Of a DNA stretch of 64,000 nucleotides, positions 7,578 through 19,488 are shown piece by piece. This DNA comes from Novipirellula aureliae (GTDB taxonomy: Bacteria > Planctomycetota > Planctomycetia > Pirellulales > Pirellulaceae), in NCBI RefSeq assembly GCF_007860185.1, contig NZ_SJPY01000005.1:124001-188000 (forward strand). Reading direction: 5' to 3'. Position 1 is the first letter of the stretch. Every line of letters starts with the position of its first letter. Below the pieces are notes generated by a model. The model made no database searches and was not told the origin of the DNA. It saw only the letters and a list, made by a program, of their open reading frames with translations. The position numbers and the translations under genes are program-made.

Positions 7578-9455
7578 TTAGATATTGCTTCCTTGGGCGG
7601 TTTTGCTTTCGCGGCGGGCTAGGTCGGCGGCGCTCATGATGATGTCGTGATAGGTTCCTCCGGCCGGGATCATGGGATACACATTTTCTTCGAAGGTTAC
7701 GATGACGTCCAATAGATAGGGTTCGTTCGGATCAGCGAGCAGGCGTTCGATGGCGGCCGCTAGATCGGCGGACTGTGTTACCCGCTCGGCCTTGACGCGG
7801 TAGCCTTTGGAGATCGAGAGAAAATCGGGATAGATGTCTTCCACCCCTGGACGCTTGACGGCCATCGGATCGCCAAGCGCCGTTCCGCTGCGGTGCCCGT
7901 CATAGATCATGTCCTGCCACTGGCGTACCATGCCGAGCCATTGGTTGTTGATGACGACAACTTTGACGCCGATACCATAGCGGTGGCAGGTACTCAGTTC
8001 GTGGACTGTCATGTTTAGTGAGCCGTCGCCATCGATATCGATGACGGTGCGTTCGGGGCATCCTACTTTCGCTCCAATCGCCGCTGGCAAGCCATATCCC
8101 ATGGTGCCGAATCCGCTGGAGCTTAGGAAGGAACGTGTCTGGGCGACCTTGTAATGCTGCATGGCCCACATCTGGTGCTGGCCGACACCGAGAGCGACGA
8201 TAGCTTGGCCATTGGTGATGTCCGAAATGGAGCGAATTACGAGCTGGGGGCTAAGGGCTTCGCCATCGGGAACGGTAAAAGGATAGAGTGTGCGGTTAGC
8301 AGATACCTCGGCTCGCCAATCGTTGTAGTCCCCTGGTGTAGCGGTTTCGAGCAGCTGCGTCAAAGCTTGCTTGAGGTCGGCACAGATCGGTAGAGTCACC
8401 GGCTTGTTTTTGTTGAGTTCGCGGCGGTCGATGTCGATGTGAACGATTTTCCCATGCTCGATGAATGCGTCCAACTTGCCAGTCACACGGTCGTCAAAAC
8501 GCACACCGAACGCCAGAACCAGGTCGGCTTCGTTGATCGCTACGTTGGCATACTTCGAACCATGCATGCCAAGAACGCCAAGGGCCAGATCATGTTCGGG
8601 GGGAAACGCGCCAAGGCCCATGATCGTGGACGTGACGGGGATCCCCAGCTTCTCGGCAAGAGCGAGCAGTTGCGGGGCGGTGTCGGAGCTAACGACGCCA
8701 CCACCGATATAGAGAATGGGCTTCACCGCTTCGCGAATCATGCGGCAGCATTGCTCCAACTGGCCAGGGTTAATCGATCCCGCTTTGGATTCAGGAGCCG
8801 CGATGACGGCCGGGATACGAGGCGGCATGTAGCGGCCTTCGGGGTTGCGTGGATAGTGCTGCTGGATGTCTTTGGGGATATCGATGAGTACGGGCCCCGG
8901 TCTCTGCCCGCCCGCCAGTTCAAATGCTTCGCGCACCGTTTCCGGAATTTCCGCGACACGTTTTACGAGATAGGCTTTCTTGGTGATCGGACGACAAATC
9001 TCAACGATGTTTACCTCTTGAAATGCATTCTTGCCCAACAAGTGTGTTGGTACATTACCGGTGATGGCGACGATTGGTACGGAGTCGGAGTTGGCGTCTG
9101 CGATGCCGGTGACCAAGTTGGTGGCGCCAGGACCCGAGGTGGCCAAACAAACGCCGACTTTTCCCGTGGCGCGGGCGTAGCCCTGAGCAGCGTGTGCGGC
9201 TCCCTGCTCATGCTCGACGCGGATGATCTTGATTCCGACTTCAGGCAAGACGTCAAAGATCTCGAGGTTGGCACCCCCTGGATAACCAAAAATGACGTCG
9301 ACACCTTCGGCGACAAGGGCTTCGGCCAGGAGCCGGGCGCCGCGTTTTGCGTGGGCTCGATCGGCTTCCAAAAGATCGGTGATCGCACCGCCGGTGATCG
9401 TGGATACGTCGTCGTACGTCACGTGATCGAGTTGAGAGGGATCGAAGTTGCTCAT
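7578..9455 (-). CDS. ilvB: Acetolactate synthase, large (catalytic) subunit
   Basis: A 625-residue ThDP-dependent enzyme that condenses two pyruvates (or pyruvate and 2-oxobutyrate), the first shared step of branched-chain amino acid synthesis. The N-terminal Pyr domain has GYPGGANLEIFD and the ThDP-activating glutamate in VEHEQGAAHAAQGYARATG. The FAD/DHAP-like central domain follows. The C-terminal ThDP motif GDGSLNM...NN lies near residue 475. It has a 35-residue N-terminal extension before the usual start of homology. The regulatory subunit gene ilvN is not in the window. The presence of QHQMWAMQHY and the long central domain favour the biosynthetic rather than the catabolic enzyme. Confidence 0.95.
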   Translation of the reverse strand: MSNFDPSQLDHVTYDDVSTITGGAITDLLEADRAHAKRGARLLAEALVAEGVDVIFGYPGGANLEIFDVLPEVGIKIIRVEHEQGAAHAAQGYARATGKVGVCLATSGPGATNLVTGIADANSDSVPIVAITGNVPTHLLGKNAFQEVNIVEICRPITKKAYLVKRVAEIPETVREAFELAGGQRPGPVLIDIPKDIQQHYPRNPEGRYMPPRIPAVIAAPESKAGSINPGQLEQCCRMIREAVKPILYIGGGVVSSDTAPQLLALAEKLGIPVTSTIMGLGAFPPEHDLALGVLGMHGSKYANVAINEADLVLAFGVRFDDRVTGKLDAFIEHGKIVHIDIDRRELNKNKPVTLPICADLKQALTQLLETATPGDYNDWRAEVSANRTLYPFTVPDGEALSPQLVIRSISDITNGQAIVALGVGQHQMWAMQHYKVAQTRSFLSSSGFGTMGYGLPAAIGAKVGCPERTVIDIDGDGSLNMTVHELSTCHRYGIGVKVVVINNQWLGMVRQWQDMIYDGHRSGTALGDPMAVKRPGVEDIYPDFLSISKGYRVKAERVTQSADLAAAIERLLADPNEPYLLDVIVTFEENVYPMIPAGGTYHDIIMSAADLARRESKTAQGSNI

Positions 9456-9899
9456 GCGCCTAGCTTTCTCTAAACAGTTATGGGGGAACGCAAACCTTGG
9501 TTGCCCGCATTGTGGTAATACCGGAGCGGATTTTTCCGAGAGTTTAACACTTCAATGAGTGTGTGTCTTCTAGTTGCATTGGGCGTGCTCAACAATCGCC
9601 GAATGGGGAGAGGGATCGGAGAGGGGGGAAGACCACGTTTGTCGCTCGGTAACGCATCGGGGTTGAGAGCTTCGTAGCGAAACTCGCCATGCGTTTCGGC
9701 AATGGCAACAAGAGGCCCGAAAGGCGAAAGTCTTGGCGACTTTCGCTACGGCTCTACAGGAACGTTGATTTGAAATAGAATAATGAAGGCAACGATTCAA
9801 TTGCCGCTTTGGCGTTTGTGGACTGCTGATTCAATCAACAGGCCCTCACGCTACAGTACCGTGAATCGCCGAACCAACCGTGTCTAACATAGAAACCAA
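9456..9899. other. Intergenic region with an R1 palindrome
   Basis: Divergent upstream region of ilvB (minus) and the glycosidase-like gene (plus). Besides the R1 copy at 9673-9749 nothing is recognised. Confidence 0.6.
9673..9749. repeat. R1 palindromic element
   Basis: Starts gtagcgaaactcgcc and ends ggcgactttcgctac, which are nearly exact inverted complements. An inner pair of tttcgg and ccgaaag also pairs. It is one of about a dozen copies in the window. Confidence 0.8.
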
Positions 9900-12455
9900 A
9901 TGAATAACAGGAAACCGATGAATTCAAAAATGAGATTCGCACAACGCCCGTTCAACCGGCTGCCGATTGGTTTGCCGACCGGTCTCCTGTTTTTATTGGT
10001 GGGGTTTGCCACGGTTGTGTCAGCCGAGGGGCCGGGAACTGCCGTTGACAGCGAGAACTCGAATTTCGGAACGATCACGGAAGAAACGCCGTCGATCCCC
10101 CAGTATTTCTCTTGGATCAACAATACGAACGAAGGATCCACCGAAGCTCAAACCATCACGAATCTTGAGTTTTTTAAGTGGCTTCATGACGAGTATGGAA
10201 TGCGGTTGGGCATTTATGCGTGGGACGCTGGCAATATTGACAGTGAAAAATACTACGGCAACATGCAGAGCGAAAAGTTCAAACAACAGTATCCAAACGG
10301 ATGGGGCGATATTGCGGCATTGGCCAAATCGTTTTCCTGCCGACTCGGGCTTTGGGGTGGTCCGGACGGATTCGGCGATACGCCCGAAGCCGAACAGGCT
10401 CGTATCGATCTGTTGGTGAGTCTTTGCCGTGATTATGAACTCCAACTCTTTAAGTTCGATGCCGTCTGCACGCAGTTGCGAGAAGAAAAACAGGCAAGCT
10501 TTGCCAAAGCGATGACCGAATGTCGCAAATACGCCCCCGATTTGATTGTCCTCAATCATCGGCTCAACCTTGGCGTGGCAAAACCACACGCGACCACCTT
10601 TCTGTGGGGCGGGGCGGAGACCTACATCGATGTGCACATGAGAAATCGCACGACGGCCCCCCATAACCGTGCCGGGGCCTTGTCGCGTGGATTGCCACCC
10701 GATCTGAAACGCTTGACGGAAGACCACGGTGTCTGCATCTCGTCCTGTTTGGACTATTGGGAGGACGACCTCGTCCTTCAAGCCTTCAACCGCTGCCTAA
10801 TCCTTGCTCCCGAAATCTATGGAAACCCATGGCTACTGCGGGATGACGAATTCGCCAAACTGAGCCGCATTTTCAATCTACATTTCCGACACCGGGAAAT
10901 CTTGGTCAAAGGCATGGAGCTGCCGGAAAGATACGGAAGCAATGCTGTTTCCAGAGGTGATGGCTCAACGCGGTTTATCACTTTGCGAAATCTCAGCTGG
11001 CAACCCGTGACGTACGACGTCTCGCTAGACGAAGAGATCGGGCTGACCGATAAAGGAGACGTCGAGGTCAGGCGATATCATCCCTCCGAACGCATGCTCG
11101 GAACGTTCGACCACGGCCAGAGTCTTCCCATTGAGGTGCCGCCTTTCCGGTCCTATTTGCTGATGGCCACAACGAAACCCTGTAGCGAAATCGGGGTTCT
11201 CGGCTGTGACTATGAAGTGGTTCGTGATACGACGAATCAACCCGTACTGGTCAAACTCCTCGGGCTACCGGGAACCAACGCAACGGTTTCTCTCCATCCC
11301 GGATCCCGATCTTTCAGCAAAGCCTATCTTGGCAACGAGCCAGCAAACAAGATTCTCGACGGTAGCCAAACGATCCGCTTTCCAGGACAACCAGTCTCAC
11401 TGCCCTGGCACAAGCAGCTCGCGGAGTTAACGCCCGTTGAGGTTCCTGCGGATGCAGAGCAGCTTTACGAAGCGACCTGCTTCCAAGCGGAAAATAATGC
11501 ATTAGAAGTTCAGTCCCTTCACCGCTCTGGCCCGACCTCGATCCCCCAGGTCCAGAATGCACGCGATGCATTTTTCGACCAAGAGCTGTTCTGGCGCCGA
11601 GGAATCTGGGACAAGTACATGTTCGACGGAAAGCTAGAAACCTTCTTCAGTGTTCTGCACTATGGGAACGATAAACGGATCGACCAGGGGGCTTTGCGCA
11701 TCGACTTAGGCAAGCCTGAAACCATCGATCAACTCTCGTTTCGGGCGCTCTGGCCCTCTAGCGATCCGCGCCAGCCGCCGCTAGAAGTGTCGGCGGAGGT
11801 GTCGAAGGATTTGACCTCCTGGAAACCGGTCACGTTCAAGCGGACGGCGGTCCAGGAAGGCAACATCAAGGTTGCCGACATTCAAAAGAATGGAGGATCT
11901 TCCTCGCTTTTCGACGCCGATGTCTACACATGGGAACTGCAGTCAGATCGGGCCCAGCCTTTCCGTTATCTACGAATCTTCGATGCACCACAGCGCGTTG
12001 CCGAATTTGCCGCTTGGGCAAATAACAAACAATTGGATGCATCCGACTGGCACGCTACGAATTTGTTTGCACCGTTCGATGCTGCCCGTCCAGTCGCTGC
12101 TTGGCAGGCCGCAGCGGAGATAGAAGACAATACCGCCGAAGGAAGCTATCTGTGTGTCGCTCTTGATGGCAAGCACGGGATCAACAAGGCGTTTGCCGCC
12201 TTGCGAGTCGATGGAGAATGGATTGGCGCGTCACAAAGAGCACCATCGTTTCCTTGCGTTGCCTGGGAGTATCCGGCCAGGAGCCAGGCGAGCAACGATA
12301 CTCATTATTTTCCCGTCACGGACGCGATGCGTGGCAAGAAAATAGAAATCGTCGTGCTGGGGCTAACAGGCGGTGAAACCAATATCAAACCCCACGCCTG
12401 GATCACTTCCTATTATCCACCTCGTGAATCGATCACGCTTCGACTCGAAGAGTAA
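9900..12455 (+). CDS. Putative TIM-barrel glycoside hydrolase (alpha-galactosidase-like), exported
   Basis: An 851-residue exported protein; a hydrophobic signal segment (GLLFLLVGFATVVSAEG) follows a basic N-terminus. Residues 65-330 look like a clan GH-D-type barrel: YGMRLGIYAWDAGN, LGLWGGPDGFGDTPE and LQLFKFDAVC, where D187 in KFD is in the position of the nucleophile of GH27/GH36 enzymes. A later CLDYWEDD could supply the acid. After about residue 370 come beta-sandwich regions, including a discoidin-like piece (ALRIDLGKPETIDQLSFRALW). The start at 9900 is the first ATG; 9918 is an alternative. Family assignment is by motif only, so the substrate (galactoside or other) is uncertain. Confidence 0.55.
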   Translation: MNNRKPMNSKMRFAQRPFNRLPIGLPTGLLFLLVGFATVVSAEGPGTAVDSENSNFGTITEETPSIPQYFSWINNTNEGSTEAQTITNLEFFKWLHDEYGMRLGIYAWDAGNIDSEKYYGNMQSEKFKQQYPNGWGDIAALAKSFSCRLGLWGGPDGFGDTPEAEQARIDLLVSLCRDYELQLFKFDAVCTQLREEKQASFAKAMTECRKYAPDLIVLNHRLNLGVAKPHATTFLWGGAETYIDVHMRNRTTAPHNRAGALSRGLPPDLKRLTEDHGVCISSCLDYWEDDLVLQAFNRCLILAPEIYGNPWLLRDDEFAKLSRIFNLHFRHREILVKGMELPERYGSNAVSRGDGSTRFITLRNLSWQPVTYDVSLDEEIGLTDKGDVEVRRYHPSERMLGTFDHGQSLPIEVPPFRSYLLMATTKPCSEIGVLGCDYEVVRDTTNQPVLVKLLGLPGTNATVSLHPGSRSFSKAYLGNEPANKILDGSQTIRFPGQPVSLPWHKQLAELTPVEVPADAEQLYEATCFQAENNALEVQSLHRSGPTSIPQVQNARDAFFDQELFWRRGIWDKYMFDGKLETFFSVLHYGNDKRIDQGALRIDLGKPETIDQLSFRALWPSSDPRQPPLEVSAEVSKDLTSWKPVTFKRTAVQEGNIKVADIQKNGGSSSLFDADVYTWELQSDRAQPFRYLRIFDAPQRVAEFAAWANNKQLDASDWHATNLFAPFDAARPVAAWQAAAEIEDNTAEGSYLCVALDGKHGINKAFAALRVDGEWIGASQRAPSFPCVAWEYPARSQASNDTHYFPVTDAMRGKKIEIVVLGLTGGETNIKPHAWITSYYPPRESITLRLEE

Positions 12456-12472
12456 TCTGGAACTCAGGGATA

Positions 12473-12493
12473 CGGCGTTTTGAGAAAACGCCG
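12473..12493 (+). terminator. Stem-loop after the glycosidase-like gene
   Basis: cggcgtttt pairs perfectly with aaaacgccg over a 3-nt loop, 18 bp after the stop codon. No T-tract follows, so it may protect the mRNA 3' end rather than terminate on its own. Confidence 0.5.
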
Positions 12494-12553
12494 AGGGAAA
12501 GAACATAAAACTAGCAGATGTTCTTATTTCCTAGCGGAGAGGCCGTGGTTTTT

Positions 12554-12618
12554 GTAGCGAAACTCGCCAAGAGTTTCGGCGACGTCCGAAAGCCGAAAGT
12601 CCTGGCGACTTTCGCTAT
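12554..12618. repeat. R1 palindromic element
   Basis: Starts gtagcgaaactcgccaagag and ends ctggcgactttcgctat. It lies between two convergent genes. Confidence 0.8.
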
Positions 12619-12642
12619 GGTAGAAGGATTTAGCCCGGTTTC

Positions 12643-12680
12643 TAAAAAACGCCTTACCCATTTTGCATGAGCAAGGCGTT
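12643..12680 (-). terminator. Rho-independent terminator of the PEP-CTERM metzincin
   Basis: Read on the minus strand, aacgcctt pairs with aaggcgtt and is followed by a run of six T. It lies 35 bp past the stop codon at 12715. Confidence 0.8.
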
Positions 12681-12714
12681 AGAAGTCTGCTAAGAAGGGG
12701 ATTGCCAAAACCGA

Positions 12715-14190
12715 TCAACGGCGACGGCGACGTGACCCGACAACGGCAACGAATCCGATCATGCAGAACGCGATCGAACTCGGCTCGGGAACGGCAGAAA
12801 CGTCAAATCCGGATCCCGTCAGAAAGTAGGCTCCCATATCAAAGTAAGACGCATCGCTGTAGGCCGGCGCATCCTGTACATGACCACCAAAACTTTGGAC
12901 TTGGGCAAAATAATTGCCCTGGGCAAGAAGGTCACTGAAGGAGACCGTTAAGGTGTCGTCACTTTCGACACCCGTTCCCACTACCGAACCGGTTGCGTCA
13001 AAAATAGTAAGCTTGCTACGCAGCAAGCCTGCCATGGAGTCGATGGTTAGTAGGTCCGCCACACCCGCGGAAAGGAAATCCGTTCCGTTATTCACCATTA
13101 GGCTGATTGCATCCATTCCATCGGTATAGAAGGAATGCCAGTTCTCGGTGTATTTTTCGACACCCAGGGGATCCAGGTCGCTAGAATTGAGCGGCACGAT
13201 TACACCCTTATTCTGACGGGACGATACGTCGATAATGTCACCCGTAAGAGCGAGCGTCGTAGCGTCGTCCCTTGTTCCTCCGATGCCATCATCGATGAGC
13301 ATTAGGTCGGCTGCTCCCGTGCGGTTACCACTACCGGCGATGGATGAAGTGCTCAGCATTTTAGCGACATCATTTTGAACGGTACGAGCCCCTTCTACGT
13401 CGGCGTCACCAACACGAAAAGCGACTCGTTGCCGTCCGTCCGCTTGACCGATGATGGGCACGTAGGCGCCATCTTCTGGAGCATCGTCACCAAGCGAGTA
13501 CTCGTTCACCAACGTTGAGGTTGTGTCGCTATAATCACTTTGATGGTACAGCCCAAACGCGTGAGCGTTTTCATGCGCCGTTACCGCACCGATGTAAGCG
13601 CCATTGATCACACCGCCGGTACCGTCGCCCGCTTGGGCTTCGCTGAACATCCAATTGGTGTGGTCGCCAGGATTCGCCGCGATGCCTGCTGCGATGCCAA
13701 GGCCGGAGACGCCGTCGGCGTCATTGCTGTACCACTTCACCGGACCACTACCCTCGTTGCGAACCTGCGAGCCGATGACGGTATGTAGCATATTGGGGGT
13801 CGCATCATAGAAAGCTTGACGATCGGCATCGGTGGCGTTGGAGTTGCCAACCGAGTCATACGGATCGATTGTCGTCACGTTCACGTTGAACCCAACAAAG
13901 GATGATGCGACCTGGGCCCAAAGAACGCTGATTTGGGTCTGTTCGACGGTAGAGAAAGTGCCTGTGTCGGGGATGTCATTCAGAGGTGCCGTGTAGCCAG
14001 GTTCAATCCCTGACCAAGTACCATCGTATTCAAACCCACCAACGTTCAAGTAGATAGTGTAATCCGCACCGGGACGACTCTCGAGTTGAGGAATACCACT
14101 GGGGCGCTGCGCATAAACGCCGTTGCAGAGGAAAACAGCCAATACGGGGACAAACCACCGTCGGCAAGCGAACACCGAACTTTTCATCAT
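12715..14190 (-). CDS. PEP-CTERM-anchored metzincin-like zinc metalloprotease
   Basis: A 491-residue exported protein. A signal peptide (WFVPVLAVFLCNGVYA) is followed near residues 206-216 by HENAHAFGLYH, which fits the metzincin zinc motif HExxHxxGxxH. The C-terminus is a textbook PEP-CTERM tail: VPEPSS, a hydrophobic segment, then GSRRRRR. PEP-CTERM proteins are sorted by an exosortase and usually sent to the outer envelope or exopolysaccharide. A beta-rich region with SLMVNNGTDFLSAGVADLL lies before the tail. The overall call is inferred from the motif pair; the protease subfamily is not known. A good terminator follows the stop codon. Confidence 0.75.
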   Translation of the reverse strand: MMKSSVFACRRWFVPVLAVFLCNGVYAQRPSGIPQLESRPGADYTIYLNVGGFEYDGTWSGIEPGYTAPLNDIPDTGTFSTVEQTQISVLWAQVASSFVGFNVNVTTIDPYDSVGNSNATDADRQAFYDATPNMLHTVIGSQVRNEGSGPVKWYSNDADGVSGLGIAAGIAANPGDHTNWMFSEAQAGDGTGGVINGAYIGAVTAHENAHAFGLYHQSDYSDTTSTLVNEYSLGDDAPEDGAYVPIIGQADGRQRVAFRVGDADVEGARTVQNDVAKMLSTSSIAGSGNRTGAADLMLIDDGIGGTRDDATTLALTGDIIDVSSRQNKGVIVPLNSSDLDPLGVEKYTENWHSFYTDGMDAISLMVNNGTDFLSAGVADLLTIDSMAGLLRSKLTIFDATGSVVGTGVESDDTLTVSFSDLLAQGNYFAQVQSFGGHVQDAPAYSDASYFDMGAYFLTGSGFDVSAVPEPSSIAFCMIGFVAVVGSRRRRR

Positions 14191-14439
14191 TCACCAAGTT
14201 GTTAAAGAGAGAACACCGCCAGTGAACTTCAAAGAACTCAGGTTCCCAGAACACTCTTCACGCGTACATTTCAAGACGATCGCAGCAGTGCAATCTCGTA
14301 GAATATGTCAGGACCCGGCCAGTGGCAATATCCGTACTCTTGCGAATGTTTAGAATTCGCAATCAGGTAAACGGGGCGTCTGCTACCCGATCCGAAGAGC
14401 AAAAACTCATTCCGATGGCGAAGGTGCTTCTCGCTAACG

Positions 14440-14709
14440 TTATGGCTTTAGAGATTTCCGGATGCGATCAAAGCCAGCGCTGATTTCGCTCGCCAACAAC
14501 TTTAGAGAATCGTAGACATCGTCGGCAGTTTCTCGGGTCGCTCCCTTCAATGGTGTGTACCGCTCGTCAAGTGAGTCAAGTTTGCGGTCCAGCGCATCCC
14601 ACTTGTCCCGCAACTCCTTGCTAGCGAGATGAATTTGCAGTTGCAATTCGTCTCGTTCATGTTTCAGGCCACGAACCAACTCTGCAACCAACTTATCTTG
14701 ACTACTCAT
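14440..14709 (-). CDS. Small coiled-coil hypothetical protein
   Basis: An 89-residue soluble, highly charged protein starting at the ATG at 14709 (MSSQDKLVAELVRGLKHERD). Heptad-like spacing of Leu, Ile and charged residues predicts mostly coiled-coil helix. Unrecognised. It stands alone on the minus strand; a longer frame to 14766 adds non-helical residues and is not favoured. Confidence 0.55.
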   Translation of the reverse strand: MSSQDKLVAELVRGLKHERDELQLQIHLASKELRDKWDALDRKLDSLDERYTPLKGATRETADDVYDSLKLLASEISAGFDRIRKSLKP

Positions 14710-14804
14710 CTGACAAGCTCCCGAAAAAGAATTGTGATAGCTCCCGCCGCAAGAAAACGGTCTCACGAAGGGGAAGACTCCCCTATTTGCTTCGTCAAAA
14801 TATA

Positions 14805-14910
14805 CTTTAGGGCTGCTTTTTTCGTGGCTGTGGTTCCAGCCGCAGAACTGGGGTTGGAAGCCACCGTCACATTATGCCGCAACCTAAAGTTAAATCTGGA
14901 CAAAGTACTC
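14805..14910 (+). repeat. Dispersed repeat R4, copy 2
   Basis: Shares ttagggttgcg-like, gtggctgtggttccagccgcag, cctaaagttaaatc and ggacaaagt blocks with 27629-27736, over the whole 105 bp. It is more distantly related to 739-813. Confidence 0.65.
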
Positions 14911-15092
14911 TGCTGAAGCTACCCAGTGGAAGCAACCAACATGCCAACACATCCGTTACCTCCTAAAACAACCCAACGGCAACGCCGTGGCAACGGCGAT
15001 GTGCGGCAACGGGCACTGGCACTCGGAAATGTGTCATCATCGCACGCTCCAAAGCACGCTTCCTCTGGTTCCCGTCTCCTAACCGCTTGCCA

Positions 15093-15467
15093 TCATTCTT
15101 TTCGCACAGGGGAGCTGCTTGCCCTCATCAACGACCGCAAATAGTCAGGTGATTTTCCGACGTAGCAATGGCAAGCTTGGCAAACTGAAGCGGACTCGCT
15201 CACCGCGCACGAGCAGACGGGACAGGGTCTTGACTCGGGTTGGTCCGCCGGCATTCTGAATTCGGCGGGTACAGAGGAGGCGGTCGCTGGCACAAATTCG
15301 CCCAATATCCGCATGACGCCCGTATCGGAAACCGACGCCCTGGGCCTCGCCACCACGACGGGTTCGCCGCAAACGGGACAAGGCAAGGTTCGGCCAACCG
15401 ACCGCTCGGGAGCTCGCAATGAATGACCATTGACGCAGGCAACAGGTATGTAATCTGCTTGATTCAT
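15093..15467 (-). CDS. Small double zinc-ribbon protein
   Basis: A 124-residue protein with three CxxC knuckles: CPVCGEPVVV in the first half, then CPVCSCAVSESASVCQACHC in the second. These should bind two zinc ions in rubredoxin- or ribbon-like folds. A weak VACVNGHSLRAPERSVGRTLPC start resembles the ribbon found at the front of planctomycete regulatory proteins. The ATG at 15467 is used; one at 15488 is also possible. Role unknown: nucleic-acid or protein binding is the usual guess. It lies 62 bp upstream of nothing co-directional of clear function; katG follows on the same strand further up. Confidence 0.65.
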   Translation of the reverse strand: MNQADYIPVACVNGHSLRAPERSVGRTLPCPVCGEPVVVARPRASVSDTGVMRILGEFVPATASSVPAEFRMPADQPESRPCPVCSCAVSESASVCQACHCYVGKSPDYLRSLMRASSSPVRKE

Positions 15468-15529
15468 ATCGCACGAAACTCCATTCAACGATCGGTAGGA
15501 TTGGCTTGCAAGTGATCTAACCCCGATCC

Positions 15530-18110
<2,581 letters not shown>

Positions 18111-19001
18111 ATGGACATGGATCAATTAGCGCATTTCCAATGCGTCGCGGATCTTAAGAATTTCACACATGCTGCTGATCGATTATCGATCTCACAGCCA
18201 GCCTTAAGCCGTTCGATCCAGCGGCTTGAGGAGGAAGTGGGGCAGCCGCTGTTTGAACGTAAGCCTCGCTCGGTCGACCTAACCGATGCGGGCCGGCTAT
18301 TTCAGTCGCGTGCCGAACAAATCCTATTGATTCTGGAAGACTGCAAGGCCGAAATTTGCGATGATGGACAGAGTGGGCGAATCCGTATCGCGGCGATCCC
18401 AACGATTGCTCCGTTCTTTTTGCCCAATCTGCTACGAACGTTTTCCGATGCTTTTCCGAAAGCCAATCTAATGGTTCAGGAACACACCACGGACAATTTA
18501 ATGCGGCGATGCAAACAAGGAGAACTCGACGTCGCGATCGTTGCCCTACCCGTTCCATCGCGATACGTGGAAGTGGAGGAGTTGTTTGAAGAAGAGCTAA
18601 GTCTTGTGCTACCGCGAAATCATCCACTGGCAAAGAAAAAACAAATACGCATTGGTGATGTGGAGGATTATCCGTTTGTGCTGCTCGATGAAGCGCATTG
18701 CTTGTCCGACAGCATTACGTCTTATTGCCGACAACGCTCCATACAACCTGTCGCCGTGGAACGGACGAGCCAATTGGTAATGGTGCAAGAGTTGGTTTCG
18801 CTCGGGCATGGTGTCTCGTTTATTCCCGAGATGGCGAAGCAACTCGATCGCACTCGGCGACGTGTCTATCGGTCGCTACATGGCACGGTACCGACTCGGA
18901 CGATTGCAGCCGTGTGGAATCCTTATCGTTTTCAAAGCCGTTTGCTGCGTGAATTCCGAGATCATTTGCGTGACTATTCCGAGGCTTTTGTGCCGAAGTA
19001 A
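18111..19001 (+). CDS. oxyR: OxyR-type LysR regulator of peroxide stress
   Basis: A 296-residue LysR-family regulator. The winged-helix DNA-binding domain is at the N-terminus ([20 protein letters not shown]), followed by the two-lobed sensor domain. Cys197 and Cys206 lie nine residues apart in [13 protein letters not shown], the same spacing and surroundings as the peroxide-sensing Cys199 and Cys208 of E. coli OxyR (HCLxDxxxxxC). Divergent position next to katG supports the call. The ATG at 18111 is used, since upstream codons of the longer frame from 18042 do not look like a LysR start. Oxidation to a disulfide would turn on katG. Confidence 0.88.
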   Translation: MDMDQLAHFQCVADLKNFTHAADRLSISQPALSRSIQRLEEEVGQPLFERKPRSVDLTDAGRLFQSRAEQILLILEDCKAEICDDGQSGRIRIAAIPTIAPFFLPNLLRTFSDAFPKANLMVQEHTTDNLMRRCKQGELDVAIVALPVPSRYVEVEELFEEELSLVLPRNHPLAKKKQIRIGDVEDYPFVLLDEAHCLSDSITSYCRQRSIQPVAVERTSQLVMVQELVSLGHGVSFIPEMAKQLDRTRRRVYRSLHGTVPTRTIAAVWNPYRFQSRLLREFRDHLRDYSEAFVPK

Positions 19002-19488
19002 TCGCCTTCGCAATCGTTTGTGCACAAGTCGTGGCGTTTACAAGGTTGTTACCGATATCTACCACGGCATGGCATCATCGAACGCTATTGTCCGTTCACT
19101 TCGGAAGCTCCATTTTCGAGCATTCCGTTGTAGCAACGCTCGCCAAAGTGGTGTAGACTCGCAGCATTCACAAGGCATAAAAATACAATCATCTCGAAAG
19201 AGCCGTTGATGATTTTGCTACGTCGACATCAGCGAATGTTTGACGCTTGCAGGACGACCATCCAAAGTGGTTCTTGGCTGAGCATGATTGGAATGTCGAA
19301 TTCACAACCGTACTCTCGAAGTTTGCTTTTGGGTGAAACGCATTTACAGACACGGGACCCACGACTTGACTTCGCGGGCATCGTCTCGGCGTTGACTCCG
19401 CCACGGAATCCCACCTATCCATTGATCAAATGACTCGAGCCATTCAAAGCGAGAATATTCACTCACACAAAAGAGCGAGCAAAAAAAT
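19002..19488. other. Intergenic region without a supported gene
   Basis: Follows oxyR and precedes the enolase-superfamily gene. Short frames (for example 19206-19433) have no recognisable domain. A weak R1-like half, gtagcaacgctcgccaaagt, is present near 19131. Confidence 0.5.

Noticed and set aside
8439-9473. 344-codon open frame on the plus strand
   Set aside because: Lies opposite the well-conserved ilvB gene; no domain and no start signals. A shadow of GC-rich codon use.
14926-15144. 72-codon plus-strand frame
   Set aside because: Overlaps the zinc-ribbon gene, no domain, basic low-complexity composition.
19206-19433. 75-codon plus-strand frame
   Set aside because: No recognisable domain or start signal; too weak to call.
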